Source: Clostridiales bacterium
Lineage (GTDB): Bacteria > Bacillota > Clostridia > Oscillospirales > Oscillospiraceae
Reading direction: 5' to 3'
Assembly (NCBI GenBank): GCA_004555205.1
Contig: SFIY01000007.1
Location: forward strand, 62,001-126,000
DNA: 64,000 nucleotides
The notes under the pieces were generated by a model that did no database searches, was not told the origin of the DNA, and was given only the letters and a program-made list of their open reading frames with translations. Below are positions 35,665-44,081 of the stretch, piece after piece (the first letter of the stretch is position 1; every line of letters starts with the position of its first letter). The position numbers and the translations under genes were made by a program.

Positions 35665-37245
35665 TTAACCGATGATAATGGGATTGGTCAGCGCAAACTG
35701 TGTGACCGGGCCCAGTACCTCGATGAGGATCCAATCGTTTGCCTCCCATGCGCCGCTGACGGTAATGGGATCCGTGTAGGCGGTGACTTTGCCGTCCGGC
35801 GTCACCGTTTTGACCGTTTCACCGTTGACGATCACGCGAATCTCAGAAATACCGTCACGGTTAAAGATGTCGGTGTGGATGGTCAGCTCCTTGCCTGTGG
35901 GGTTCAGTGTCTGGCCGTAGCTCTTGCCGTCAATATCGCAGATTACCACCGGCCCGTTGGAAATAAAGCTGTTGCCTGCGCGCAGGGCCTGCTGCACATT
36001 GGCCATATTCAATTCCTTGCCGTCCAAACGGATATAGGTGGTGGGGTTGCCGCTGTACTTTCCGGCGTACTTAATGTAGTTGTAATAAGAAGTGAGGTCC
36101 GTAATCTCCGCCTGGGCATAGGCGTGATTCTCCGCGGTGACGGAGTTTTCGGAATCATGGTTATCCGTGCCGCCTGTGGCCGCATGGAAGGCATGACCGT
36201 CTTTCATGGCATTGAGCAATTCAAACCACATCAGCTTCGACTGGTAGTTCTGGTTCATGGAATTGCCTTCGGTGTAGATGCCGTCCGGCGGCACAAAGTA
36301 GCCGTTCCAGACTTCGATCGTCTCAAAGCTGTCCAGCAGCTCGTAGTCATCCGGCTCAATCCAGTTGACCGCACCCATGGTGGTGGAAGAATAGGGATGG
36401 TTCATCTGTGCAATGCCGCCCACACGCTTGATGGAGTCAATAATATACAGCATTTTTTCTCGGATGAAGTTCGCCTTGTCCGCCGAAGCACGCTCGGCTT
36501 CCCGCAGGTTCATATCGTAGGTTTCCAGCGTCAGGCCGGAGCCCAGCGAGTTGAAGTGGCCGAATTCCGTGGTCACCTCCACGCCGTCAAAGCCCACAAA
36601 GGGACGCAGCGCGCCTTTTTCATCGCTGGCCACATTCACCGAGATGGGACTGGTCCATTCCGGAACGCCTCTTGAGGTATTATGGTCGGTCAAAAATCCC
36701 CAATACAGGCCCACGCTGGCGTTGCTGATCATCAGGGACTGCACGCTGTCCACACCGTCGGAGTAGTAGGTGTGCTGATGGCAGTCACCGGCGATCCAAC
36801 CCTTGGCATAGCTGTCGTAGAGCTGCGTCAATCGCACATCGGGCAGATACTTGGTCTTGAGCGACTCCACCTCCACGGTTTTCTCCTCCGTGGCGTATTC
36901 CGCGCCCTTGCTGAAGGTCAGCGTGTAGGTGCCCGGCTCCAGGCACAGCTCGTAGCCGCCGTAGGCGTTGGTGGTTTGGCGGACGATGCCGCCTTCTTCA
37001 TCGGTGATGACAATGCCGGCAATCAGCATATTGCTGTTGCCGTCCGTCACCTTGCCGCGGATAATACCGGCGGTACCGGCAGAAGCATTATTTTCGGTGA
37101 CAGCTTCCGGGCCTGTTACCTCCGTAGTCTGCCCATCCGGTGCCGTCTCAGCGGACTCCTTCGCACCGTCGCTGCCGCAGCCGGAAACAGTCAGCATACA
37201 CAACAGAGTCAGCACAACAGGGAGCAGGCGAAATTTGCGAAGCAT
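35665..37245 (-). CDS. CehA/McbA-type PHP metallohydrolase lipoprotein
   Basis: A 526-residue lipoprotein (lipobox TVSGC, Cys23). Residues about 55-125 form a carboxypeptidase-regulatory-like beta domain (IIRGKVTDGNSNML and YGGYELCLEPGTYTL). Residues about 150-440 are a PHP domain: GDCHQHTYYSDG, FLTDHNTSRG, IAQMNHPYSSTT and HAATGGTDNHDSE supply the metal ligands. CehA and McbA hydrolyse carbamate/ester compounds; natural substrates of gut relatives are unknown. The ATG at 37245 has GGGAGGAA upstream. It heads the operon, so it may release the nutrient the importer takes up. Confidence 0.87.
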   Translation of the reverse strand: MLRKFRLLPVVLTLLCMLTVSGCGSDGAKESAETAPDGQTTEVTGPEAVTENNASAGTAGIIRGKVTDGNSNMLIAGIVITDEEGGIVRQTTNAYGGYELCLEPGTYTLTFSKGAEYATEEKTVEVESLKTKYLPDVRLTQLYDSYAKGWIAGDCHQHTYYSDGVDSVQSLMISNASVGLYWGFLTDHNTSRGVPEWTSPISVNVASDEKGALRPFVGFDGVEVTTEFGHFNSLGSGLTLETYDMNLREAERASADKANFIREKMLYIIDSIKRVGGIAQMNHPYSSTTMGAVNWIEPDDYELLDSFETIEVWNGYFVPPDGIYTEGNSMNQNYQSKLMWFELLNAMKDGHAFHAATGGTDNHDSENSVTAENHAYAQAEITDLTSYYNYIKYAGKYSGNPTTYIRLDGKELNMANVQQALRAGNSFISNGPVVICDIDGKSYGQTLNPTGKELTIHTDIFNRDGISEIRVIVNGETVKTVTPDGKVTAYTDPITVSGAWEANDWILIEVLGPVTQFALTNPIIIG

Positions 37246-37259
37246 TTTTATTCCTCCCA

Positions 37260-37321
37260 TTGACAAGTGATACCTATATACTATATGATTAATTAAATCA
37301 TGTAAACGCAGAAAGAGTCAA
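37260..37321. promoter_or_regulatory. Divergent overlapping promoters with palindrome
   Basis: Rightward for araC: TTGACA (37260-37265), 17 bases, TATATG (37283-37288). Leftward for the operon: TTGACT (37316-37321), 18 bases, TTTAAT (37292-37297). Between them ATGATT-aatta-AATCAT (37285-37301) is palindromic and overlaps both -10 regions, a natural operator for the AraC protein. Confidence 0.6.
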
Positions 37322-37326
37322 ATATT

Positions 37327-38217
37327 ATGCAGTTTGAATCATTTTTGAAGTTTTTCGACACTACGGAATTTAGCGTAGAACATCCTGTCTCTCCGGAGGG
37401 GTATCTGTTCACCTACTACCCCTCCGAAGCGCCTGCCGCCCTGCACTATCACAATTTCCTTGAAATCGGCTATTGTGAGCGGGGAACGGGCATTTTTATC
37501 GTCGACGGCGAGGTCATCCCCTTTAACGACAAGTGCGTATCCATCATCTATGACGGGCAGGTGCATATTGCCAAGAGTATTCAGCCGGAGAAGAGCCTGT
37601 GGCACTTTTTGTATGTGGACCTGAACAAGCTGTTCCTCGGCCCGGACCTTGTCCGACTCAAATCGCTCAAAAGTTTTCGGTATCAGTGGTATAAATTCCC
37701 CAATATTATTCATTTCAATGACGATCCCGGGTTATATCATCTCACGGAAAAGATTTTGGACGAGGCGGCGCAAAGCAAGGAGGGGCACCTGCATGCACTG
37801 CAAGGGCTGGTTTATGCGCTGTTGATCCACCATGGCCGCTATATGGAGGAGCGAAATCTCGTCATCAGTATGTCGGAGCAGGCCCATCTGCTAAGTGAAC
37901 TGAGCGATCTGCTCAATTTCATCAGCAGTCATTACACGGAGGATTTGACGGTGGAGCAGTTGTGTGCCGCCGCAAGGATGAGTAAACCCACGATGCAGCG
38001 CAAGCTGATTGCCTGCACGGGCTTTGCGCCTATGCAATATGTGCATCACCTGCGCCTGAACCATGCCACCGCGCTGCTCCATGACAGGGCCATGCCCATT
38101 GCCGAGGTGGCGGCACAGGCCGGATACAACAGCATCTCTTCCTTTAATCGAAAATTTATTGCCAAATTCGGTATATCCCCCAGCCAATGGCGACACCTGC
38201 ACAGCTCCGGCCGATAG
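37327..38217 (+). CDS. AraC-family regulator of the nucleoside operon
   Basis: A 296-residue regulator. The N-terminal half is a cupin-like sensor (FLEIGYCERGTGIFIVDGEVIPF). The C-terminal about 100 residues carry two helix-turn-helix motifs: LTVEQLCAAARMSKPTMQRK and the conserved PIAEVAAQAGYNSISSFNRKF with FGISPSQWR. It is divergent from the catabolic operon and shares its promoter region, so it probably activates it in response to the imported compound. The ribosome site is weak. Confidence 0.9.
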   Translation: MQFESFLKFFDTTEFSVEHPVSPEGYLFTYYPSEAPAALHYHNFLEIGYCERGTGIFIVDGEVIPFNDKCVSIIYDGQVHIAKSIQPEKSLWHFLYVDLNKLFLGPDLVRLKSLKSFRYQWYKFPNIIHFNDDPGLYHLTEKILDEAAQSKEGHLHALQGLVYALLIHHGRYMEERNLVISMSEQAHLLSELSDLLNFISSHYTEDLTVEQLCAAARMSKPTMQRKLIACTGFAPMQYVHHLRLNHATALLHDRAMPIAEVAAQAGYNSISSFNRKFIAKFGISPSQWRHLHSSGR

Positions 38218-38299
38218 GGGCGTATCCGACCTGATAAGCGCCGCAATATTTGATCTTTACAGGTTGATTCATGCTGTAAAAACGCCTTATCGCTTGTTT

Positions 38300-39757
38300 T
38301 TATACCGCCCAGCGTATGTGAGCGGATGCTTCCGCCACCTCGATGCGCTCGATGAGCTGTGCCGCAACGGCCTTTTTCTCCTCAAAGCACAATTCGGAAA
38401 ATATCAGCCTGTCCGGCATCACCGGCCGTGATTGCTGGCGCCTACGGCGCTGGTGCAGAAGCTGCCGTTCCTTTTCCAGTCGGCTAAGGGCGCGCTTCAA
38501 ATAGTTTTCGGGCATATCGCTTTCGGCAAAGGCGTCCACCAGACGGTCCACACGGCGGTCGATCTGCGCCAGCTTTTCGGCGTATTCGTCCCCGGCAGGT
38601 TCCCCATTCTCTGCGGGGCACTCCTGCAGCAGCTTTTCAATCCCCTGCTGTGCCGCCGTCTCCAATTCGGTCAGGTCCACACGGATAGAGGCATCACAGC
38701 GGGCCATATTGTGCCGTCCGCTGCAGCCAAGGTAGCGGCGTCCCTTTGCGGTGCTCACCTTGATGCTGTAGCCGCATTTTGCGCACTTCAGCAGACCCGA
38801 CAGCCATGTATGGGTGCCCTTGCCGCTGTTGCCCACCTGGCGGTTACGGTCCAGCTTCTCCTGACAGCGCAGCCACAGCGCCGGCGGAACAAGCCCCACA
38901 CTGTTGAGGATGAAGGCGCTGTGATGGCACGGCTCTGTGTGCCTGCGGTCATCGGCGCTGCGTTTACCCACCAGCAATACGCCGTGAACGCCGTCAAAGG
39001 CGCCCGCTTGCGAGGTGACCTGTACCCTTTTTGACAGCAGGTACAGCCGCACCTGCTCATCGGCCATAACATAGGCCGGGTTATGTAGGAGCCGCGAGAG
39101 TGTCACATTATCCCATGTACTGCGTTTGATGCCCGGCACGCCCTCTTCTGACAGGCTGCGTGCCAGCCGGCCCAGTGACATGTCCTCCGCGGCATATGCG
39201 CGGAAAATGCGCAGCACCGTTTCGGCGTTTTCATCGGGCACCAGGGTGGGGACGGCATGTCCGGCCTCATCGATCCTGCGTCCGATCTGATAGCCGTAAG
39301 GCGCCGGGCCTCCGGGCCACAGGCCCAATGCGGCGCGGCGGTAATAGTTGTCACGCACGCGCTCGGCTGTGGTTTCGCGCTCCAACTGCGCAAACACCAT
39401 GATGATGTGCAGCATGGCGCGGCCCATGGGGGTTTTGGTGTCGAAGTTCTCGCTGACAGACACAAATTCCACGCCGTGGGCCTGCAGGATCTCCCACAAC
39501 TGGCCGAAGTCCGCCACACTGCGGGAAAAACGGTCCAGACGGTAGACATACAGCGTGCCGACGCGGTCGGCTTTGATGTCCCGGAGCAATTGCTGAAAGG
39601 CCGGCCGCTCGGTGTTCTTGCCGGAATAGCCGCTGTCCCGGTAGACCTTCAATCGCTCGACCCCTGCTGTGCGGCAGCAGAGGTCGATTTGCCCCGAAAG
39701 GGACAGGCTGTCCTTTTTCTCCACCGACTGACGGGCATAGACCACATCCTCTCTCAT
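38300..39757 (-). CDS. Large serine recombinase (integrase of the element)
   Basis: A 485-residue recombinase. Residues 1-150 form the serine resolvase domain: VVYARQSVEKKDSLS with the catalytic serine in ARQS, YRDSGYSGKNTERPAF, YRLDRFSR and GRAMLHIIMVFAQLERE. Residues about 165-290 are the recombinase domain and residues about 320-380 the zinc ribbon (LLKCAKCGYSIKV ... GCSGRHNMARCDAS), followed by a coiled-coil-type end. This is the full set for site-specific integration. The ATG at 39757 is chosen because it lies one base past the stop of the small upstream gene. It is the likely integrase that put the element in the deacetylase gene. Confidence 0.92.
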   Translation of the reverse strand: MREDVVYARQSVEKKDSLSLSGQIDLCCRTAGVERLKVYRDSGYSGKNTERPAFQQLLRDIKADRVGTLYVYRLDRFSRSVADFGQLWEILQAHGVEFVSVSENFDTKTPMGRAMLHIIMVFAQLERETTAERVRDNYYRRAALGLWPGGPAPYGYQIGRRIDEAGHAVPTLVPDENAETVLRIFRAYAAEDMSLGRLARSLSEEGVPGIKRSTWDNVTLSRLLHNPAYVMADEQVRLYLLSKRVQVTSQAGAFDGVHGVLLVGKRSADDRRHTEPCHHSAFILNSVGLVPPALWLRCQEKLDRNRQVGNSGKGTHTWLSGLLKCAKCGYSIKVSTAKGRRYLGCSGRHNMARCDASIRVDLTELETAAQQGIEKLLQECPAENGEPAGDEYAEKLAQIDRRVDRLVDAFAESDMPENYLKRALSRLEKERQLLHQRRRRQQSRPVMPDRLIFSELCFEEKKAVAAQLIERIEVAEASAHIRWAV

Positions 39758-39758
39758 G

Positions 39759-39899
39759 TTATGCCGTCCCCTTTCCCGTCTTTTTCTCCTTGCTGCGCAC
39801 TTTCCGCACCGCGGCAAGGCAGGCCGCCCCGACAGCCCGCAGCCGCTCCGTGCGCTGCGCCGGTGTTTCATACTGTGGATGGGTGTGTTTGATTTCCAT
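39759..39899 (-). CDS. 46-residue protein immediately upstream of the recombinase
   Basis: A short basic protein starting MEIKHTHPQYETPAQRTERL and ending KKTGKGTA. A GGAGG site precedes the ATG at 39899. The stop is one base from the recombinase start, so the two are co-expressed. Position suggests a role in recombination control, for example as a directionality factor, but no family is recognised. Confidence 0.6.
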   Translation of the reverse strand: MEIKHTHPQYETPAQRTERLRAVGAACLAAVRKVRSKEKKTGKGTA

Positions 39900-39982
39900 A
39901 GCCGGACCTCCTCCGTCCAAGCTATGCGCGGCCGCGGCCCGATATACCGGCTGCCGTTTCCCGTTTTCTTTCCGCCGTTTGC

Positions 39983-40015
39983 AAAAAAGACTCCGATACA
40001 GCGGTTGTATCGGAG
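39983..40015 (-). terminator. Terminator of the MFS gene
   Basis: Stem CTCCGATACA (39991-40000) with its complement (40006-40015); on the minus strand a T-run follows. Confidence 0.85.
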
Positions 40016-40075
40016 CCTTTTCCTTATTCATAATAAGCCGTCAGGTCTGTCAGGCAGATGCCTACGGCCGTAAGA

Positions 40076-41317
40076 TCACTTCTGCATCCGGCGCAGGGTG
40101 CACCTGTCGCAGAAATTGATGCCCAGGGAAACCGCGATACCCACCACGGCCAATCCCACGATCATCAGATAGGTACTCATGTAGGACTGTGAAGCGTCAT
40201 ACAGAGCGCCGGCCACGGTACTGCCGAAAGAGGCAATGATCAGATTGGTGTTGATGATGGAGAAGTTCAGCGGATAGTGCTTCATGCCGTAATAGGAGCT
40301 GACAAAGGCCGAGTTGGTGGGTGTAACGCCGCCGTAGGCCATGCCGCCCAGCACGAAGCCGGCAATAATCATTGTAAAGCTGCCGGTCTTAATGGCGATC
40401 ATCAGCACCACACCGGTAATGATGAACAGCACATTGACGATCTGCATGACCGCGCTGCGGCCGAGCTTGTCGAACAGGCCGCCCAGTATCACGCGGCTGA
40501 CACCGTTGGCAATGGAAATCAGCCCCACCACGGTAGCAATCGTACCTGCGGCAACGCCGGTGCCTACCTCACGGGCAATACCGCTTGCCTGAGAAGTCAA
40601 AGCAAGTCCCGCCGCGCTGAGCAGGATGGCCCACAGATAGTACATCCAAAAAGCGGGTTTTTTCAGCATTTCACCTGTGGCAGCCTCTATGGCAACCGGA
40701 TTGATGTACTGTGCCTTTTTCTTGGCGGAAGCGGGGACATGGTAGTCTTCGCCCGGCTTTTTCAGGAAAAAGCCCGCTACTGCGAGGATCGCCGCCGTGA
40801 TCACACCCAGCACCATAAAGGAGCTGCGCCATGCGCCGATGGTCTCCGGTGTGCAGGCCTGAAACACCTTGCCGATAATAAAGCTGCTCAGGCCAAAGCC
40901 CATCAAAAGGACACCGGAAATCAGGCCCTGCTTGTCGGGGAACCATTTACCCACGGTACTCATGACCGCGTTGTAGGAAAGGCCGGAAGCGAAGCCGCAG
41001 ATGATACCGAAGCCAATATACAGCGCTGCCAGCGATTCCATGTGGGAAGTGATCCAGAAGCCCGCTAAAAACAGCACGGCCGCGACCCACACATAGACCT
41101 TGGTGCTTACCTTTCCGGCCAGAAAGCCGGCCACCGTGCAGCCGATGCAAAACATGGTCATCACGATGGTAAAGGTTAAGGAGAGCTGCGCTTTACTCCA
41201 CTCCGGGAACTCCTGCGCCATGGGGCTGGACAGCACGCTCCAGGCATACACCATGCCCGCAAGCAGCAGGATCACCACACCGACGATGGCATAAAACCAG
41301 CGTTTATTCTGTTTCAT
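40076..41317 (-). CDS. MFS transporter, OFA (oxalate/formate antiporter) family
   Basis: A 413-residue, 12-segment transporter. VILLLAGMVYAWSVLSSPM at the start, GFASGLSYNAVMSTVGKWFPDKQGLISG and the later GGLFDKLGRS loop are typical of the OFA group, which moves small carboxylates. It lies between the recombinase and the right end of the element, read from an extended -10 promoter (TGGTATAAT, minus strand, 41499-41507). Its link to the nucleoside operon is unclear. Confidence 0.85.
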   Translation of the reverse strand: MKQNKRWFYAIVGVVILLLAGMVYAWSVLSSPMAQEFPEWSKAQLSLTFTIVMTMFCIGCTVAGFLAGKVSTKVYVWVAAVLFLAGFWITSHMESLAALYIGFGIICGFASGLSYNAVMSTVGKWFPDKQGLISGVLLMGFGLSSFIIGKVFQACTPETIGAWRSSFMVLGVITAAILAVAGFFLKKPGEDYHVPASAKKKAQYINPVAIEAATGEMLKKPAFWMYYLWAILLSAAGLALTSQASGIAREVGTGVAAGTIATVVGLISIANGVSRVILGGLFDKLGRSAVMQIVNVLFIITGVVLMIAIKTGSFTMIIAGFVLGGMAYGGVTPTNSAFVSSYYGMKHYPLNFSIINTNLIIASFGSTVAGALYDASQSYMSTYLMIVGLAVVGIAVSLGINFCDRCTLRRMQK

Positions 41318-41603
41318 ATTCTGTTATTCCTTTCTTTTTCGTCTGAATCTGCGATGCCTTTTTTCTTTTTTTGCACCGTTCGGATTTTTCGGTCATACTT
41401 TGGCAAGAGCAGGGGGCCATTCCTCCCTGTCATGGGGCACGATCACCAAAGGCATCGGCCGCACATTTCTCTCCTGTACGAAAAAAGTCTTGTTGACCAT
41501 TATACCACAAAAAAGTGCATTGCGCCACAGTTTTTTGTGAGTGTGTCTGCCTTTTTTACTGAGTTTTGCTGTGCAAGCGGCGGGTTGAACCTGTTGCCGG
41601 TGG

Positions 41604-41607
41604 GGAT
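41604..41607. other. Right attachment site core (attR) of the integrated element
   Basis: GGAT, the partner of 27597-27600. Directly after it the deacetylase frame resumes with Ser-Leu-Asp-Trp-Lys. Confidence 0.75.
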
Positions 41608-41862
41608 AGTCTGGATTGGAAGGACTACGACGCCTCTACGATTTATGACCGCGTCACAGGCAAAGTAACCAACGGCAGCATCGTTCTGTTCCATAACGCC
41701 GCACTGCACACACCTGAGGCCCTGCCCTCTATCCTGGAAACGCTCATCAAAAACGGCTATACCATCGTCCCCATCTCGCAATTGATTCTCGACTGCGAAT
41801 ACACCATCGACCATACCGGCCGTCAGTGTCCCGCTGTGGCAAAGGACACGCCGGCACAGTGA
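41605..41862 (+). pseudogene. 3' part of the PdaB-like polysaccharide deacetylase
   Basis: The frame reads SLDWKDYDASTIYDRVTGKV, then GSIVLFHNAALHTPEALPSI and GYTIVPISQLIL to a stop at 41862. This is exactly the C-terminal portion missing from the gene at 27070, including the LFHN catalytic-region motif. It has no start or ribosome site of its own. Joined at GGAT, the two parts give an uninterrupted protein of 261 residues, the usual PdaB length. Confidence 0.92.
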
Positions 41863-41873
41863 TTTTCACAGAC

Positions 41874-41908
41874 AAGCGGCGGCAGGATTTTTCTTGCCGC
41901 CGCTTTAT
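41874..41908 (+). terminator. Original terminator of the deacetylase gene
   Basis: Stem AAGCGGCGGCA (41874-41884) with TGCCGCCGCTT (41895-41905), T residues following; 12 bases past the stop. Confidence 0.75.
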
Positions 41909-42001
41909 GACGGATATTTCCCCAAAAAGCAAAAATCCCTTCGCGCTTTCTGCTCCTGTGTGGTATACTATATCCAACTACACGAAAGGACGGTGGCGGA
42001 G

Positions 42002-43477
42002 ATGCCGGATAAAACCTATATTGCCATTGACCTGAAGTCATTCTATGCCTCCGTCGAATGCAGGGATCGCGGTCTGGACCCCATGACCGCCAATCTCGTA
42101 GTCGCCGATGCCACGCGCACGGAAAAGACCATCTGTCTGGCTGTATCGCCGTCCTTAAAGGCGTATGGCATCCCGGGCCGTGCCCGTTTGTTTGAAGTGG
42201 TGCAAAAAGTGCAGGAGGTCAATGCACGCCGTCGCCGGCGCGCGCCCGATCACACCTTCCGCGGCAAAACCAGCGATGACACACTGCTCAAAGCCGATGC
42301 GTCATTGGCGCTGGACTATATCATTGCCCCGCCCCGTATGGCCCATTATGTGACCGTCAGCACACAGATCTATCAGATCTATCTTCGATATGTGGCGCCG
42401 GAGGACATCCATGTGTACTCCATCGACGAGGTGTTTATTGATGCCACTGCCTATCTGCGCACCTATGGCCTTACCGCCCGGGAATTTGCCATGAAGCTGA
42501 TCCGGGAGGTGCTGCAAACCACCGGTATTACCGCCACGGCAGGCATCGGTCCCAATCTCTATCTGTGCAAAATCGCCATGGATATAGAGGCCAAGCATAT
42601 TCCGCCGGACAAGGACGGCGTGCGCATTGCCCTGCTCGACGAGAAGAGTTACCGCCAAAAGCTGTGGGATCACCGTCCGCTGACCGACTTCTGGCGCATA
42701 GGCAGGGGCTATGCCAAAAAGCTGGAGGCGCGCGGCATATACACCATGGGCGACATTGCCCGCGTATCCCTCCACAGCGAGGAGCTGCTCTATGAGCTGT
42801 TCGGCGTCAATGCCGAGCTGCTGATCGACCACGCATGGGGCTGGGAGCCGTGTACCATTGCCGACATCAAGGCCTACAAGCCCCAGTCCAGCAGTGTCGG
42901 CTCCGGGCAGGTATTGCATCACCCTTATTCCTTCGATAAGGCCCGCCTCATTGTCCGCGAAATGACGGAGCGGCTGGTGTTGGATCTGGTGGAACACCAC
43001 CTTGTCACCGACCAGATGGTGCTGACCGTGGGCTACGATATTGAGAATGTGACCGCCGGAACATACCGCGGCGAGATCACCGTTGACCGCTACGGCCGCA
43101 AGATCCCCAAGCACGCCCACGGCACCGTCAATCTGGGCCGGCATACCTCCTCCACCATGAAGATCATGGAGGCCGTTTTAGGGCTGTATGACCGCATCGC
43201 GGACAAGGCGCTGCTGGTGCGGCGCATTAACCTGACGGCCAATCATGTGGTGGATGAAAACCGCGCTGCCATGCAGGGCGAGCAGTTGGATCTGTTCACC
43301 GACAGCGAAAAACGCGAAAAAGAGCGCATGGCGCTGGCGCGTGAGAAGAAGAAGCAGCAGGCCATGCTGGCGATTCAGAAAAAGTACGGCAAAAATGCCG
43401 TGCTGAAGGGATTTAACCTGGAGGAAGGCGCCACCGCCAGAGACCGCAACCGGCAGATCGGCGGTCACAAAGCCTGA
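42002..43477 (+). CDS. Y-family (UmuC/DinP-like) translesion DNA polymerase
   Basis: A 491-residue error-prone polymerase. AIDLKSFYASVECRDRGLDP carries the first catalytic aspartate and steric-gate region, VYSIDEVFIDATAYL the second acidic pair, and GIGPNLYLCKIAMDIEAKH follows. The C-terminal little-finger domain and a KKKQQ-rich coiled segment complete it. It is the longer UvrX/phage-type branch often paired with YolD. The ATG at 42002 has GGTGGCGG upstream. A TATACT box lies at 41964-41969. No LexA box was recognised. Confidence 0.92.
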   Translation: MPDKTYIAIDLKSFYASVECRDRGLDPMTANLVVADATRTEKTICLAVSPSLKAYGIPGRARLFEVVQKVQEVNARRRRRAPDHTFRGKTSDDTLLKADASLALDYIIAPPRMAHYVTVSTQIYQIYLRYVAPEDIHVYSIDEVFIDATAYLRTYGLTAREFAMKLIREVLQTTGITATAGIGPNLYLCKIAMDIEAKHIPPDKDGVRIALLDEKSYRQKLWDHRPLTDFWRIGRGYAKKLEARGIYTMGDIARVSLHSEELLYELFGVNAELLIDHAWGWEPCTIADIKAYKPQSSSVGSGQVLHHPYSFDKARLIVREMTERLVLDLVEHHLVTDQMVLTVGYDIENVTAGTYRGEITVDRYGRKIPKHAHGTVNLGRHTSSTMKIMEAVLGLYDRIADKALLVRRINLTANHVVDENRAAMQGEQLDLFTDSEKREKERMALAREKKKQQAMLAIQKKYGKNAVLKGFNLEEGATARDRNRQIGGHKA

Positions 43478-43499
43478 ACTGATACAAGGAGGCATTGCC

Positions 43500-43928
43500 A
43501 TGGGCCCATATGACGACATCATTCATCTGCCCCATCACCGCTCACAAACACACGCCCCTATGCCGCTGCAGGATCGGGCGGCCCAGTTTGCGCCCTTTGC
43601 TGCCCTCACCGGTTACGGCGCCGCCCTCCAGGAAACGGCGCGCCTGACCGAGCAGAGGGCGGAACTGACGGAAAGCGAAAAAGCCGATCTGGACAGGCGA
43701 TTGCAGCTTTTATCCGACCACTTAGCCGCTCAGCCGGAAATCACCGTCACCTATTTCCGTCCGGACGAGCGCAAGGACGGCGGCGCCTATGTGACCGTCA
43801 CGGACATTGTGAAAAAAATTGACCCCTATGAACGCGTCCTCGTGCTGCAAAGCGGTCTGTGCATTGCCATTGACCTGATCTGCGCCATGGACGGCACACT
43901 GTTCCGCCCATTGGATGACGGATTTTAG
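43500..43928 (+). CDS. YolD-like protein
   Basis: A 142-residue YolD-family protein: PLQDRAAQFAPFAALTGYGA near the start and ITVTYFRPDERKDGGAYVTV later. YolD proteins are encoded beside Y-family polymerases in Bacillota and probably assist them or clear their products. AAGGAGG precedes the ATG, 22 bases behind the polymerase gene, so the two form an operon. Confidence 0.88.
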   Translation: MGPYDDIIHLPHHRSQTHAPMPLQDRAAQFAPFAALTGYGAALQETARLTEQRAELTESEKADLDRRLQLLSDHLAAQPEITVTYFRPDERKDGGAYVTVTDIVKKIDPYERVLVLQSGLCIAIDLICAMDGTLFRPLDDGF

Positions 43929-44081
43929 GCAAAGCAACAGCCCTGAAACGGAGCAACGCAGCATTTCCCTTTCAAGGCTTTCGTTCTGTCATACTCTCTT
44001 TTTTGCCTCTCTTTTACAACGCCCCCTACCGCTTCCCTTTCTCAGGTCAAATGCCCCGGCAAATTTTTCCCCTCTGCCCTA

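Larger units (their letters stand above)
27601..41607. mobile_element. 14-kb integrative element carrying a nucleoside/ADP-ribose utilisation operon
   Basis: The segment interrupts a pdaB-like gene whose halves match end to end once it is removed (codon 177 Asp, then Ser-Leu-Asp-Trp). It encodes a large serine recombinase near its right end with a small companion gene, an MFS transporter, an AraC regulator and an eight-gene leftward catabolic operon. No relaxase, coupling protein or replication gene is visible, so it looks like a non-conjugative integrative island. It has its own terminator at the extreme left and a promoter near the right end. GC is similar to the host, which argues for an origin in a related organism. 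Confidence 0.88.

Noticed and set aside
41318..41603. Possible extra gene at the right end of the element
   Set aside because: Only promoter-like sequence for the MFS gene and T-rich stretches are seen; no frame with a ribosome site.
27597..41603. GTGG as the shared attachment core
   Set aside because: Joining at GTGG shifts the deacetylase frame, whereas joining at GGAT restores it.
27597..41607. Alternative explanation of the split deacetylase by inversion or large duplication
   Set aside because: Both halves keep the same orientation and join in frame at a 4-base core with a recombinase inside; insertion is the simpler reading.
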